Of a stretch of 64,000 bases of DNA, positions 18,945 to 31,008 are shown piece after piece. Positions within the stretch are counted from its first letter, which is position 1. Every line of letters starts with the position of its first letter. Origin of the DNA: Erwinia psidii (GTDB taxonomy: Bacteria > Pseudomonadota > Gammaproteobacteria > Enterobacterales > Enterobacteriaceae); the NCBI RefSeq assembly GCF_003846135.1, contig NZ_RHHM01000012.1, positions 1 to 64,000 of the forward strand. Reading direction: 5' to 3'. Position numbers and translations under genes: made by a program. Under the pieces are notes generated by a model. The model worked only from the letters and a program-made list of their open reading frames with translations. It did not search any database and was not told the DNA's origin.

Positions 18945-19919
18945 TTAACGTATTTTCACCAGAATGCGGCCCATTACTTCATTATTTATCAGCTTCAGTG
19001 CACGCTCAGCGGCTTCATACAACGAGGCTTCATGGGACGTCAGTTGGTAAAATGATTCCGGCAAAATAGTGGCAAGTCTTTGCCATGCGGCAATACGACG
19101 TGATGTCGGAGTGTTAACAGAATCCACACCCTGTAGCCGCACATTGCGCAAGATAAAAGGCATGACCGTCGTGGGTAAAGCGAACCCGCCAGCCAGACCA
19201 CAGGCCGCCACCACACCGGAATAGTTCATCTGCGCCAGTATGTTTGCCAGCACCGTATCGCCAACGGTATCCACGGCACCTGCCCAGCGCTGTGTTTCCA
19301 GCGGACGTGACTCGCCAAAAGCGCTGCGAGGCAGAATGTCAGTTGCGCCAAGCCTGTGCAGATAATCGTGGGTGGAAGCACGTCCACTGACAGCGGCAAC
19401 CCGATAGCCCAATGCATTGAGCAAGGCGACGGCCGTGCTCCCCACGCCACCGCTGGCTCCGGTTACCACAACCTCACCGGTTTCCGGCGTAACGCCCCCT
19501 TCTTCCAGCGCCATGACACACAGCATCGCGGTCAGGCCTGCGGTACCGAGAATCATGGCCTTACGGCCATCCAACCCGTTGGGCAATGGCACCAACCAGT
19601 CAGCTTTCACTCTTGCCTGCTCCGCCAGCCCGCCCCAATGATTTTCTCCCACGCCCCAGCCCGTCAGTAAAACCGCCTGGCCACTATGAAAACGGGGATC
19701 GTCGCTATGACGGACTTTACCGGCGAAATCAATTCCCGGGATCATTGGGAACTGACGGATTATTTTTCCCCGGCCGGTGATAGCCAGCGCATCTTTATAG
19801 TTGATACCGGACCAGTCAATATCCACCAGCACATCGCCTGCCGGTAGCGCATTGGGATCCAATATTTTCACGTTTGCAAGGGTTTTGCCTTCTGCCTGTT
19901 CAATAACAAGTGCTTGCAT
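18945..19919 (-). CDS. acuI: NADPH-dependent acryloyl-CoA reductase AcuI (YhdH)
   Basis: Zinc-independent medium-chain dehydrogenase reducing acryloyl-CoA to propionyl-CoA. The 324-aa sequence starts MQALVIEQAEGKTLANVKIL and has the DIDWSGINYKDALAITGRGKI segment. Its nucleotide-binding VVVTGASGGVGSTAVALL is at about 150-167, with AVSGRAS following for NADPH. Reading is leftward, divergent from csrD. Confidence 0.95.
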   Translation of the reverse strand: MQALVIEQAEGKTLANVKILDPNALPAGDVLVDIDWSGINYKDALAITGRGKIIRQFPMIPGIDFAGKVRHSDDPRFHSGQAVLLTGWGVGENHWGGLAEQARVKADWLVPLPNGLDGRKAMILGTAGLTAMLCVMALEEGGVTPETGEVVVTGASGGVGSTAVALLNALGYRVAAVSGRASTHDYLHRLGATDILPRSAFGESRPLETQRWAGAVDTVGDTVLANILAQMNYSGVVAACGLAGGFALPTTVMPFILRNVRLQGVDSVNTPTSRRIAAWQRLATILPESFYQLTSHEASLYEAAERALKLINNEVMGRILVKIR

Positions 19920-20113
19920 CAGAATCTCCTGAAAAGTGGGTCATCAGAGTATAATCAGGATCTGACCACACTATACTCCCGATATTCATGACTGTTCTGA
20001 AATCATCTGATAAATAATATGCCGGGATGTGTTATTTTCCCCTCAGGTGAACGTCATTAACCTGTTCCAGTCGTTAATGAATCTATTTTTAACCGATGTC
20101 AAAGAGCACAGGG

Positions 20114-22063
20114 ATGCGATTAACCACCAAACTTTCTGCAATGATTACGCTACTGAGCGCATTAGCGATGTTGCTGATGCTGCTGGGCTGCGTAATAAGC
20201 TTTTTCTATCTCAGCGATGAACGTGCAGGGCATCGGTTGCTGACAATGGCGAAAGAGATTGATAGCACCCTGACGACTGAAACGCCGGAGCAGATGGTTA
20301 CCTGGTTGCCCCAGGTGATGGGACCGTTGCAAATCCACCAGGTAATCTTTGTTGAAAACGGCCAGAAACGCCTGGCGTTGGCTCGCCATCAGGATGCGGT
20401 ACTGGAAGATGAGCCAAACAAATATCGTCAGACGGAAATCAGACTGGAAAACCATCCGGCCTTCACGCTTAACATCATTTGGGTGGATACCACCAAAACC
20501 TGGCTTTGTTCTTTTGTTGGCGCCTCAATTTTCACCATTATCATTTTTGTCGTCAGCAGCTTGATCCTCATTCTGCTCTTTACCCATCGTTGGCTCTATC
20601 GCCAGTTGCAGGGCATGGAGTTTCTGGAACATCGCGCTGGCATGGTCCTGAAAGGGGAAAGGAGCAGCGTTCGACACGGAAATGTGCACGAGTGGCCGCC
20701 CAAAGCCAGTAGCGCTATCGATCTGCTTTTGAGCGATCTTCATGAAGCTGGTGAGCAGCGGAATCGCATCGATACGTTGATCCGATCTTTTGCCGCGAAG
20801 GATGCCAAAACCGGGCTGAATAACCGCATGTTTTTCGATAACCAGCTCTCCACCATGTTGGAAGATACCGAAGGTACAGAGTCACATGGCATGGTGATGA
20901 TGATTCGTTTACCTGATCTCGATACGCTGCGTGATTACTGGGGGCCGGGGCAGACCAAAGATTATTTGTTTGATCTGGTCAATTTGCTCTCCACATTTGT
21001 GATGCGCTACCCGGGGGCGTTGTTGGCGCGTTATTTTCGCAGCGATTTTGCCGTTCTGCTGCCACATCGAAGTTTGAAAGATGCCGATGGTATCGCTTCA
21101 CAACTTATCCATGCAGTGGATGCGTTGCCACCGATGCGGATGTTGGATCGTGAAGACATGATCCACATTGGTATCAGTGGTTGGCACAGTGGACAGAGCA
21201 CACAGCAGGTAATGGAAAGTGTTGAGGTGGCGACGCGACATGCCGCGCTTTCAGGCGGAAATAACTGGTCTGTGGGCGAGGTGCCGCAGCAGGATCGTAG
21301 CCGCGGCAGCGTGAAGTGGCGAACTTTACTGGAGTCCACGTTGCAGCGCGGAGGCGTCCGCCTGTACCAAAAGCCCGCTGTGACTGGCGAAGGGAACGTG
21401 CACCACCGCGAAATGATGCCGAGGATCTTTGACGGAGACAAGGAGCTTTCATCGGCGGAATATCTGCCGTTTGTTCAGCAACTGGGCATGGCGGAAGGTT
21501 ACGATCGTCAGCTGGTAAGCCGTATCCTGGCGCTGTTACCCATCTTTCCGGGAGAGACGCTGGCCATTCCACTCACAGTGGATGCGTTATTACGGCGTTC
21601 CTTTCAATTCTGGCTAGGCGATATGTTACTGCAATACACGCAATCGCAAAGAAATTACATTTTATTTGAACTTGCAGAAGCTGATGTATGTCAACAGATC
21701 AGCCGCCTCAATGATGCCTTTCGTTTATTGAAAGGTTTTGGCTGCCGTATTGCTATAAGTCAGGCGGGGTTAACGGTGGTAAGCACCGGCTACATCAAAC
21801 CGTTTGATGTGGAACTGATCAAGCTGCATCCGGGGCTGGTTCGTAACATTGAGCGACGTACCGAGAACCAACTTTTTGTGCAAAGCCTTGTGGAGAGTTG
21901 CAAACGAACCCCGACACGCGTTTTTGCCGCGGGCGTTAAAAGCCAGGCAGAGTGGCATACGCTGGCTGAGCTGGGTATTCAGGGTGGGCAGGGCGATTAT
22001 TTTGCCCCTTCTGAACTGCTTAACAGCGAGGTTAAAAAATTTTCGCAAAGATTCAGAGTTTAG
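20114..22063 (+). CDS. csrD: RNase E specificity factor CsrD
   Basis: Membrane protein that targets the sRNAs CsrB/CsrC for RNase E decay. The start at 20114 (MRLTTKLSAMITLLSALAM) matches the family; an upstream ATG at 20096 would add six residues. The 649-aa protein has two membrane helices (about 8-35 and 135-158), a HAMP-like stretch, and GGDEF and EAL domains. Both domains lack catalytic motifs: RSDF replaces GGDEF and REMM replaces EAL. This matches CsrD, which neither makes nor degrades c-di-GMP. Confidence 0.95.
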   Translation: MRLTTKLSAMITLLSALAMLLMLLGCVISFFYLSDERAGHRLLTMAKEIDSTLTTETPEQMVTWLPQVMGPLQIHQVIFVENGQKRLALARHQDAVLEDEPNKYRQTEIRLENHPAFTLNIIWVDTTKTWLCSFVGASIFTIIIFVVSSLILILLFTHRWLYRQLQGMEFLEHRAGMVLKGERSSVRHGNVHEWPPKASSAIDLLLSDLHEAGEQRNRIDTLIRSFAAKDAKTGLNNRMFFDNQLSTMLEDTEGTESHGMVMMIRLPDLDTLRDYWGPGQTKDYLFDLVNLLSTFVMRYPGALLARYFRSDFAVLLPHRSLKDADGIASQLIHAVDALPPMRMLDREDMIHIGISGWHSGQSTQQVMESVEVATRHAALSGGNNWSVGEVPQQDRSRGSVKWRTLLESTLQRGGVRLYQKPAVTGEGNVHHREMMPRIFDGDKELSSAEYLPFVQQLGMAEGYDRQLVSRILALLPIFPGETLAIPLTVDALLRRSFQFWLGDMLLQYTQSQRNYILFELAEADVCQQISRLNDAFRLLKGFGCRIAISQAGLTVVSTGYIKPFDVELIKLHPGLVRNIERRTENQLFVQSLVESCKRTPTRVFAAGVKSQAEWHTLAELGIQGGQGDYFAPSELLNSEVKKFSQRFRV

Positions 22064-23429
<1,366 letters not shown>

Positions 23430-23439
23430 TTTGCCCTGA

Positions 23440-23474
23440 AGGGGCGTGGTGCCAACCCTGCACGCTCCTTTTTT
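23440..23474 (+). terminator. Partial terminator between mreB and mreC
   Basis: A 9-bp stem with one mismatch (AGGGGCGTG / CACGCTCCT) followed by TTTTTT. Since mreC has no obvious promoter of its own, this probably reduces rather than stops read-through, giving more MreB than MreCD. Confidence 0.65.
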
Positions 23475-23500
23475 AAGATGTCGAGGAATACGCCGAATTT

Positions 23501-24538
23501 ATGAAGCCGATCTTCAGCAGGGGTCCCTCTCTGCAATTACGTTTGTTTTTAGCGGTGATAGTGGCGATAGGTGTGATTATCGCAGATAGTCGCCTGGGCG
23601 CTTTCAGCCAGATCCGCACCTATATGGATACGGCGGTCAGTCCGTTCTATTTTTTGGCCAATGGGCCACGTCAGGCTCTGGACACCCTCTCTGAAACCCT
23701 GGCGTCGCGCCAACAGCTTGAGCTGGAAAACAAAGCGTTACACCGTGAGTTGATGCTAAAAAACAGCGAATTGCTGTTATTAGGGCAATTCAGGCAGGAA
23801 AATGCCCGTCTGCGTGAATTGCTGGGTTCGCCTTTGCGTCAGGACGAGCAAAAAATGGTAACCCAGGTGATCTCTACTGGCACCGATCCCTATACCGATC
23901 AGGTGGTTATCGATAAAGGCAGCATAAACGGCGTATACGAAGGCCAGCCGGTGATCAGCGATAAAGGGGTAGTGGGTCAGGTGGTTGCGGTGGGTAAAAT
24001 TACCAGTCGGGTTATGCTGATCTGCGACTCCTCCCATGCTTTGCCTATCCAGGTGTTACGCAATGATATCCGTGTTATCGCCGCCGGTAATGGCTGTACG
24101 GAAGATTTGCAGCTGGAGCATTTACCGGGCAACACTGATATCCGCGTCGGAGATGTGCTGGTGACTTCTGGCCTGGGGGGGCGTTTTCCTGAGGGTTACC
24201 CGGTCGGTGTGGTATCCAACGTCAGGCTGGACACGCAGCGTGCTTATTCGGTGATTCAGGCACGCCCCACCGCGGGCCTGCAACGCCTGCGTTATTTGCT
24301 TCTGCTTTGGGGGGCCGATCGTAACGGTACCATGCCGCTGGCACCGAACGAGGTGCACCGTGTGGCTAATGAGCGTCTGATGCAGATGATGCCGCAGGTT
24401 CTGCCATCGGCCAGTGAGCTAATGGGGCCACCAGCTCCCACCAGTCAGCCAACGTCTTCTGTAACGACCCCCTCCGCAGCAGGCACGGTTTCAAAAACTA
24501 ACCAAACTGCCTCCGATTCCCATGGGAGCCAGCCTTGA
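23501..24538 (+). CDS. mreC: Rod-shape-determining protein MreC
   Basis: Bitopic inner-membrane protein activating the elongasome. The 345-aa protein has one membrane helix (about 10-28), a periplasmic coiled coil ([22 protein letters not shown], about 68-90), then the beta-rich domain with [21 protein letters not shown] and a Pro/Ser/Thr-rich tail after about residue 300. Its stop overlaps the mreD TTG start. Confidence 0.97.
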   Translation: MKPIFSRGPSLQLRLFLAVIVAIGVIIADSRLGAFSQIRTYMDTAVSPFYFLANGPRQALDTLSETLASRQQLELENKALHRELMLKNSELLLLGQFRQENARLRELLGSPLRQDEQKMVTQVISTGTDPYTDQVVIDKGSINGVYEGQPVISDKGVVGQVVAVGKITSRVMLICDSSHALPIQVLRNDIRVIAAGNGCTEDLQLEHLPGNTDIRVGDVLVTSGLGGRFPEGYPVGVVSNVRLDTQRAYSVIQARPTAGLQRLRYLLLLWGADRNGTMPLAPNEVHRVANERLMQMMPQVLPSASELMGPPAPTSQPTSSVTTPSAAGTVSKTNQTASDSHGSQP

Positions 24539-25023
24539 CCAGCTATCGCAGCCATGGCCGATGGGTTATCTGGCTGTCATTTCTGGTCGCACTGGTGCTG
24601 CAAATCATGCCCTGGCCGGACCAACTGATTATGTTCAGGCCATCATGGTTGCTACTGATCCTGATTTACTGGGTGCTGGCATTGCCGCACCGGGTGAATG
24701 TTGGCACGGGTTTTATGATGGGCTCTATAATGGATCTCATCTCCGGTTCCACGCTGGGTGTGCGTGCGCTGGCTTTTAGCATTGTGGCTTACCTGGTGGC
24801 GTTCAAATTCCAGCTGTTTCGCAATCTCGCGCTCTGGCAGCAGGCGCTGATGGTGATGGTGCTGTCACTGGCGATGGATGTCATCGTTTTCTGGGCTGAG
24901 TTTCTGGTCATCAACATTTCCTTCCGTCCTGAAATTTTCTGGGGCAGCGCTGTGGACGGTATTTTGTGGCCCTGGCTGTTCCTGTTGATGAGAAAAATTC
25001 GTCGCCAGTTCGCCGTTCAATAA
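24535..25023 (+). CDS. mreD: Rod-shape-determining protein MreD
   Basis: Polytopic inner-membrane partner of MreC. The 162-aa product has about five or six helices and family stretches [40 protein letters not shown] and [14 protein letters not shown] chose the TTG at 24535, which overlaps the mreC stop (TTGA) and gives exactly the family length; there is no ATG near this end. Confidence 0.96.
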   Translation: MTSYRSHGRWVIWLSFLVALVLQIMPWPDQLIMFRPSWLLLILIYWVLALPHRVNVGTGFMMGSIMDLISGSTLGVRALAFSIVAYLVAFKFQLFRNLALWQQALMVMVLSLAMDVIVFWAEFLVINISFRPEIFWGSAVDGILWPWLFLLMRKIRRQFAVQ

Positions 25024-25031
25024 GGACGATT

Positions 25032-25628
25032 ATGATATCCCTCTATCTGGCTTCTGCATCTCCGCGCCGCCGTGAACTGTTAACGCAGCTTGGCCTGCAC
25101 TTTGCGTCTCTGAGTTCGTCAATCGAAGAAGTTAAGTCTCCAGACGAAAGTGCCGAAGCCTATGTTTGCCGCCTGGCGCGGGAAAAAGCACAGGCTGGTC
25201 TGGCGATAGCAGAGCATGATTTGCCGGTATTAGGGGCGGATACCATTGTGGTGTTGAATAACGATATTTTGGAAAAACCGGTTGATGAACAGGCAGCACG
25301 CGCAATGTTGGTTAAACTGTCAGGCCAGACGCATGTGGTGATGACAGCGGTGGCGTTAGTGGACCGTCATCAACAACTGGACTGTCTGGTGACTACCGAA
25401 GTCACCTTCCGCGCGCTCACCAGCGAAGATATTGCCAGTTACGTTGCCAGCGGTGAACCGATGGATAAGGCCGGTGCTTACGGCATCCAGGGAAAGGGCG
25501 GAAACTTTGTCAGAAAGATTAACGGCAGTTATCACGCAGTGGTCGGACTACCGCTGGTGGAAACTGTTGAGTTGCTGGAGCATTTTCAGTCGCTGCGTGA
25601 CGTGAGGGATATGCATCATGACCGCTGA
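25032..25628 (+). CDS. yhdE: dTTP/UTP pyrophosphatase of the Maf family (YhdE)
   Basis: House-cleaning nucleotide pyrophosphatase. The start at 25032 ([20 protein letters not shown]) has GGA upstream and gives 198 aa. Maf motifs: [10 protein letters not shown] with the phosphate-binding Ser-Arg, VLGADTIVV (catalytic Asp), and [12 protein letters not shown]. It begins 8 bp after mreD and overlaps rng by 11 bp. Confidence 0.95.
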   Translation: MISLYLASASPRRRELLTQLGLHFASLSSSIEEVKSPDESAEAYVCRLAREKAQAGLAIAEHDLPVLGADTIVVLNNDILEKPVDEQAARAMLVKLSGQTHVVMTAVALVDRHQQLDCLVTTEVTFRALTSEDIASYVASGEPMDKAGAYGIQGKGGNFVRKINGSYHAVVGLPLVETVELLEHFQSLRDVRDMHHDR

Positions 25629-27087
25629 GTTGCTGGTTAACATCACTCCATCTGAAACCCGCGTTGCCTGGATCGACGGCGGTATCCTTCAGGAGATCCA
25701 TATTGAACGTGAAGCCCGCAGAGGCATTGTCGGCAATATTTATAAAGGTCGGGTAAGTCGGGTTTTGCCCGGAATGCAAGCCGCTTTTGTGGATATTGGT
25801 CTGGAAAAGGCCGCTTTCCTGCATGCTTCGGATATCGTGCCTCACACCGAGTGCGTTGCTGGCGATGAGCGCAAAAATTTTTCCGTCCGCAATATTTCCG
25901 AACTGGTTCGACAGGGGCAGGACCTGATGGTACAGGTGGTGAAAGATCCATTGGGTACTAAAGGGGCGCGTCTGACCACCGATATCACCCTGCCATCACG
26001 CTATCTGGTATTTATGCCGGGCGCATCTCATGTTGGTGTATCTCAGCGTATCGAAAGCGAAAAAGAGCGTGATCGTCTTAAGACGGTGGTGGCGTCATAT
26101 TGTGACGATCTGGGAGGCTACATTATCCGCACTGCGGCCGAAGGTGTTGGTGAAGTTGAACTGGCCTCAGATGCTGCTTTTCTCAAGCGGCTGTGGACCA
26201 AAGTGATTGAACGTAAGAAACGTAACCAGACCCGCTGTCGCCTGTATGGTGAAGTGGCGCTTTCGCAGCGTATTCTGCGTGATTTCGCTGGGGCCGCACT
26301 GGATCGTATCCGCATCGACTCGCGTTTGACTTATGAGCACCTGGTTGAGTTTACCAGTGAATATATCCCTGAGATGACGGCAAAACTTGAGCTTTATACT
26401 GGTAAGCAGCCTATCTTTGATCTGTTCGATGTGGAAAACGAAATTCAGCGCTCGCTGGAACGCAAAGTAGAACTGAAATCCGGTGGCTATCTGATCATTG
26501 ATCAGACCGAGGCGATGACCACTATTGATATCAATACCGGGGCGTTTGTTGGTCACCGTAATCTCGATGAAACCATCTTCAATACCAATATCGAGGCGAC
26601 ACAGGCGATTGCCCGTCAGTTGCGCCTGCGTAATCTGGGCGGCATTATCATTATCGATTTTATTGATATGAATAATGAAGACCATCAGCGGCGTGTTCTG
26701 CATTCGCTGGAGCAGGCACTGAGTAAAGATCGGGTAAAAACGGGGATCCATGGCTTCTCACCGCTGGGGCTGGTCGAGATGACGCGTAAGCGAACGCGCG
26801 AAAGTATTGAGCATGTGCTGTGCCAGGACTGCCCGGTCTGTAAAGGACGCGGAACGCTGAAAACAGTGGAGACGGTCTGCTATGAGATTATGCGTGAAAT
26901 TGTCCGGGTGCATCATGCTTATGACTCAGATCGCTTTCTGGTCTATGTTTCTCCCGCGGTGGGTGAAGCGCTGAAAACGGATGAATCCCATGCGCTGGCG
27001 GAGGTTGAGATCTTCGTTAGCAAGCAGGTAAAAGTGCAAATCGAACCGCTCTACACTCAGGAGCAGTTTGACGTGGTCATGATGTGA
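25618..27087 (+). CDS. rng: Ribonuclease G
   Basis: Single-strand endoribonuclease for 16S rRNA 5' maturation and mRNA decay. The 489-aa protein has an S1 domain (about 35-125), an RNase H-like/5'-sensor region, the catalytic Asp residues in [12 protein letters not shown] and IIIDFIDM (about 300-350), and the Zn-link CPVCKGRG (about 404-411). Same length as E. coli. It overlaps yhdE and is followed 31 bp later by yhdP. Confidence 0.97.
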   Translation: MTAELLVNITPSETRVAWIDGGILQEIHIEREARRGIVGNIYKGRVSRVLPGMQAAFVDIGLEKAAFLHASDIVPHTECVAGDERKNFSVRNISELVRQGQDLMVQVVKDPLGTKGARLTTDITLPSRYLVFMPGASHVGVSQRIESEKERDRLKTVVASYCDDLGGYIIRTAAEGVGEVELASDAAFLKRLWTKVIERKKRNQTRCRLYGEVALSQRILRDFAGAALDRIRIDSRLTYEHLVEFTSEYIPEMTAKLELYTGKQPIFDLFDVENEIQRSLERKVELKSGGYLIIDQTEAMTTIDINTGAFVGHRNLDETIFNTNIEATQAIARQLRLRNLGGIIIIDFIDMNNEDHQRRVLHSLEQALSKDRVKTGIHGFSPLGLVEMTRKRTRESIEHVLCQDCPVCKGRGTLKTVETVCYEIMREIVRVHHAYDSDRFLVYVSPAVGEALKTDESHALAEVEIFVSKQVKVQIEPLYTQEQFDVVMM

Positions 27088-27118
27088 TGCTGGCATGGCG
27101 GACGGCAAGGAGAAGTAT

Positions 27119-30100
27119 GTGAGGCGATTGCCCAGGTTCCTGCTACTCACCGCAGCAACTGTCGTGGTCCTCACCGCGCTGCTGGTCAGTGGGCTGCGTC
27201 TGGTGATGCCGCACATGAACAGCTGGCGACAAACCCTTGAGCAGCAGGTTTCTTTCGCCACGGGTATGCCGGTGCAGTTCAGTGAAGTGAACGGCAAATG
27301 GGAAAATTTTGGCCCGGTACTGGACATCAAAACCATTCGGGTTGACCTGAAAGACGAGGGTGAGCTGAAAATTGGCCGGGTGACACTGGCGCTTGATGTC
27401 TGGCAATCGTTACTGCATTTCCGCTGGCAGTTCCGTAATCTGACCTTTTATGGCCTGAATCTGGTTACCGACAGGCCACTCGCCACCGCAAGCAACAATA
27501 AATTACAGCTCCAACCTGGACAGCTCAGCGATCTTTTCCTGCGGCAGTTTGATCATTTTGATCTGCACCAAAGTCAAATCAGTTTTGTCACACCTTCAGG
27601 TCAGCGCGCTAAACTGGATATCCCGCAACTTACCTGGCTGAATGAAAAAAATCGTCATCGGGCGGAAGGACTGGTGAGTCTGTCCAGTTTTACCGGTCAG
27701 CACGGCATGGTGCAGATCCGTCTTGATCTCAGTGATAACCGTGGTTATCTGGATACTGGTCAGGCGTGGATGCGGGCTGATGACGTTGATGTTAAACCCT
27801 GGCTGGGCCAGTGGATGCGGGATAATACGTCACTAAAAAGTGCCCACTTCAGTCTGGCTGGCTGGCTGAGTCTGAAAGAGGGGGAAATCTACGATGGTGC
27901 TATCTCACTGACCAAAGGGGGCGCTGAATGGCAGGGTGACGAACAGTCCCATCAACTCGCTGTTCATGATGTTACCGCGCATATTTCACGCTTTAACGGA
28001 GGCTGGCGCGTTGACGTTCCGCACACCAGGTTATCTACCGATGGACAATCGTGGCCGAAGGGGATGTTTTCGCTTCTGTGGCTGCCGGAAAACAGTCTGC
28101 TACCCGGACCGGATCACAATCAGGAAGTACGCATTCGGACCACCAATCTGCAACTTGAACGTCTGAATGCACTGGTGCCACTGTTTTCAAACCTCACGCC
28201 CGGGCTGCTTGATAACTGGCGGTCTTTGCAACCGCATGGACTGCTACAATCCCTGGCGATAGATATACCGGTACAGCAGCCGGAGAAAAGCCGTTTTCAG
28301 GTCCGTTGGAAAAATCTTGGTTGGCAGCACTGGGAGCTGTTACCCGGCATGGAACACCTCAGCGGTTCTGCCCTTGGCAGCGTGGCTGATGGACAGCTGA
28401 ACTTTGCGTTGAATAACGCCAGTCTGCCCTATGGCAAGATGTTCCGCGCTCCGCTGGAAATTCAACAGGCCAGCGGCACGGTAAACTGGCAGCAGGACCA
28501 GCACAGTCTGACGCTGTATGGCCACAATCTGGAGGTCAAAGCACGCTCATTGTGGGCGAAAGGGGACTTCACCTGGGCACAGGGTGAGAACAGTTCATCA
28601 AGGCTGGACATTCTGGCGGGTATCAATGTCACCAACGCGGGTGATGCGTGGCGCTATTTTCCTGAGCCGCTGATGGGAACAGCGCTGGTGAACTATCTTA
28701 GCGGGGCCATTAAAGGTGGGCAGGTACAGAATGCCTCGCTGATTTTTGCTGGCAATCCGCATCTTTTTCCCTTCAAAAATAATGAGGGCCTTTTCCAGGT
28801 ATGGGTGCCACTGAAGCAGGCAACCTACCAGTTCCAGCCCGGCTGGCCCGATTTGCAGGACCTTGATATTAATCTGGATTTTGTTAATGACGGGCTGTTT
28901 ATGAAGGCCGACAGGACAAAACTCGGTCATGTTCAGGGCAGCAATATTTCGGCGGTTATCCCGGATTATCTGCAGGAAAAGCTGATCATTGATGGTGATA
29001 TTCACGGTGCTGGCACGGACGTGGGCAGCTATTTTAACCAGACGCCGCTGAAAGACACGCTGGGGGCGGCGCTTGATGAACTCAGAGTCAGTGGTGATGT
29101 GAGTGGTCACTTACATCTTGATATTCCGCTGGATGGCAAACAGGTCAAAGCAACAGGCGATGTCAACCTTAATGATAATCAGCTGCTTATCCGGCCGTTG
29201 AACAGCACTATCAGACAGCTTACCGGACGTTTCACCTATGATAATGGCAACCTGCAAAGTGGACCGTTGACCGGTAACTGGTTTGGGCAACCGGTCAACG
29301 TTACGTTTAACACTAAAGAAGGTAAAAAGGACTATCAGATAGGTGTTGATCTTCTGGGCGACTGGCAGCCGGGCAACATGAATGTGGTGCCTGCCGTACT
29401 GCGCAAAAAACTGGCGGGCAGCGTTGGTTGGCGAAGCAATGTGCAGGTCACTCTGCCACATGGCGGAGGCGCGGATTATCAGGTAACGATGGCAGGTGAC
29501 CTGAAGGATGTAAGCAGTCACTTACCGCCCCCGCTGGACAAGCAAAAAGGGACAGCGATGCCGGTAAAAATCAGTGCTGAAGGTAATCTGCATACGTTTA
29601 ACCTGAGCGGCGTGGTTGCGGATAATCACCGTTTTAACAGCCAATGGTTGCTGGGCAAGCAACCGCGTGTTGAACGCGGGGTTTGGGAAAACGATGCAAC
29701 CCGGACTCCGGCATTACCAGAGTCTGGCGGGATGATCCTCAATCTGCCGCCGCTGGATGGTCAGGCATGGTTTGCGCTGATGGTCGCCGGGGGGGCCGGG
29801 AGCAGTGGAGGAAGTGTTGACGGGCGCGCTTATTTACCGGGTGATATCACGTTGCACACGCCTCAGCTGACGCTCGGTGGTCAGCAATGGCATGAGCTTG
29901 ATGCCACGCTTAAGCAGACGGTCAGTGGAGATATGCAGGTTCAGGCGAAAGGGAAAGAGATTGTGGGTCAGTTAATGATGAACTCACATACCCCCTGGGT
30001 GGCGCACCTTAACTATCTCTATTACAACCCGGAATGGTCCACCAGTGAAGGTGTTTCCTCTTCGCCCGGCGATCCCGTGGCGGTTAACTTCCGCAGCTGG

Positions 30101-30925
30101 CCAGCCCTTAATCTCACCTGCGACGAGTGCTGGCTGCGTGGGCAGAAGTTTGGCCAGATAAAGGGGAGTCTGACGCATGACAACGATACGCTGATGTTAC
30201 GTAATGGCCTGATTGATACCGGCAGCGCTCGTCTGAGCATCGCGGGAGAATGGGTCAATCGCCCAGAAGAACAGCGTACTGCACTAAAAGGCGTACTCAG
30301 CGGGAAAAAGATTAACGATGCGGTGGACTGGTTTGGCATGAGCACCCCGTTGCGGGATTCTCCTTTTAACATTCATTACGATTTACACTGGCAATCCGAA
30401 CCCTGGCAGCCTTCTGAAGCGACATTAAGTGGCGTACTGAAGTCCCACTTTGGCGCGGGTCAGATTGCCGATGTCAATACAGGGCGTGCAGCGCAGTTGC
30501 TTCGCCTGGTGAGCGTGGACGCATTGCTACGTAAATTGCGTCTTGACTTCACCGATACCTTCAGCCAGGGCTTCTGGTATGACTCGATTAACGGTACGGC
30601 ATGGATTGATAAAGGGATCATGCATACCGATTCCCTGCTGGTGGATGGCCTTGAAGCTGATATTGCCATGCAGGGCAAGGTCGACCTGGTACGGCGTGAA
30701 ATCGACATGGAAGCGGTAGTCGCGCCGGAAATTTCAGCCACGGTTGGGGTAGCGGCTGCTTTTGCCGTTAACCCGGTGGTGGGCGCGGCAGTGTTTGCCG
30801 CCAGCAAGGTACTGGGGCCGCTGTGGAATAAAATTTCCGTGTTGCGTTACCATATCTCCGGTCCCATCGATAAACCGAAGATTGATGAAGTACTGCGTAA
30901 ACCCAGAGAAAAGAGCGCGAAGTGA
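27119..30925 (+). CDS. yhdP: AsmA-like intermembrane phospholipid transport protein YhdP
   Basis: Very long inner-membrane-anchored periplasmic protein; YhdP, TamB and YdbH bridge the envelope for phospholipid traffic to the outer membrane. I choose the GTG at 27119 (VRRLPRFLLLTAATVVVLTALLVSG) because AAGGAG lies 6 nt upstream and it matches the family N-terminus; an ATG at 27095 would add eight residues. One N-terminal helix is followed by about 1200 residues of beta-rich repeats. The conserved C-terminus reads VVAPEISATVGVAAAFAVNP. Length 1268 aa (E. coli 1266). Confidence 0.96.
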   Translation: MRRLPRFLLLTAATVVVLTALLVSGLRLVMPHMNSWRQTLEQQVSFATGMPVQFSEVNGKWENFGPVLDIKTIRVDLKDEGELKIGRVTLALDVWQSLLHFRWQFRNLTFYGLNLVTDRPLATASNNKLQLQPGQLSDLFLRQFDHFDLHQSQISFVTPSGQRAKLDIPQLTWLNEKNRHRAEGLVSLSSFTGQHGMVQIRLDLSDNRGYLDTGQAWMRADDVDVKPWLGQWMRDNTSLKSAHFSLAGWLSLKEGEIYDGAISLTKGGAEWQGDEQSHQLAVHDVTAHISRFNGGWRVDVPHTRLSTDGQSWPKGMFSLLWLPENSLLPGPDHNQEVRIRTTNLQLERLNALVPLFSNLTPGLLDNWRSLQPHGLLQSLAIDIPVQQPEKSRFQVRWKNLGWQHWELLPGMEHLSGSALGSVADGQLNFALNNASLPYGKMFRAPLEIQQASGTVNWQQDQHSLTLYGHNLEVKARSLWAKGDFTWAQGENSSSRLDILAGINVTNAGDAWRYFPEPLMGTALVNYLSGAIKGGQVQNASLIFAGNPHLFPFKNNEGLFQVWVPLKQATYQFQPGWPDLQDLDINLDFVNDGLFMKADRTKLGHVQGSNISAVIPDYLQEKLIIDGDIHGAGTDVGSYFNQTPLKDTLGAALDELRVSGDVSGHLHLDIPLDGKQVKATGDVNLNDNQLLIRPLNSTIRQLTGRFTYDNGNLQSGPLTGNWFGQPVNVTFNTKEGKKDYQIGVDLLGDWQPGNMNVVPAVLRKKLAGSVGWRSNVQVTLPHGGGADYQVTMAGDLKDVSSHLPPPLDKQKGTAMPVKISAEGNLHTFNLSGVVADNHRFNSQWLLGKQPRVERGVWENDATRTPALPESGGMILNLPPLDGQAWFALMVAGGAGSSGGSVDGRAYLPGDITLHTPQLTLGGQQWHELDATLKQTVSGDMQVQAKGKEIVGQLMMNSHTPWVAHLNYLYYNPEWSTSEGVSSSPGDPVAVNFRSWPALNLTCDECWLRGQKFGQIKGSLTHDNDTLMLRNGLIDTGSARLSIAGEWVNRPEEQRTALKGVLSGKKINDAVDWFGMSTPLRDSPFNIHYDLHWQSEPWQPSEATLSGVLKSHFGAGQIADVNTGRAAQLLRLVSVDALLRKLRLDFTDTFSQGFWYDSINGTAWIDKGIMHTDSLLVDGLEADIAMQGKVDLVRREIDMEAVVAPEISATVGVAAAFAVNPVVGAAVFAASKVLGPLWNKISVLRYHISGPIDKPKIDEVLRKPREKSAK

Positions 30926-31008
30926 ATTTGACGTAACCGGTGAATTACCGCAGGCTATAGAGATACGTTGCCAGTCGTGGCTGGTTCCTCCCAACTGAGC
31001 GAGAATAC

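Noticed and set aside
25643-25951. Minus-strand ORFs within rng, mreB and gltB, some over 100 aa
   Set aside because: They are antisense to highly conserved genes and result from GC-skewed codon positions.
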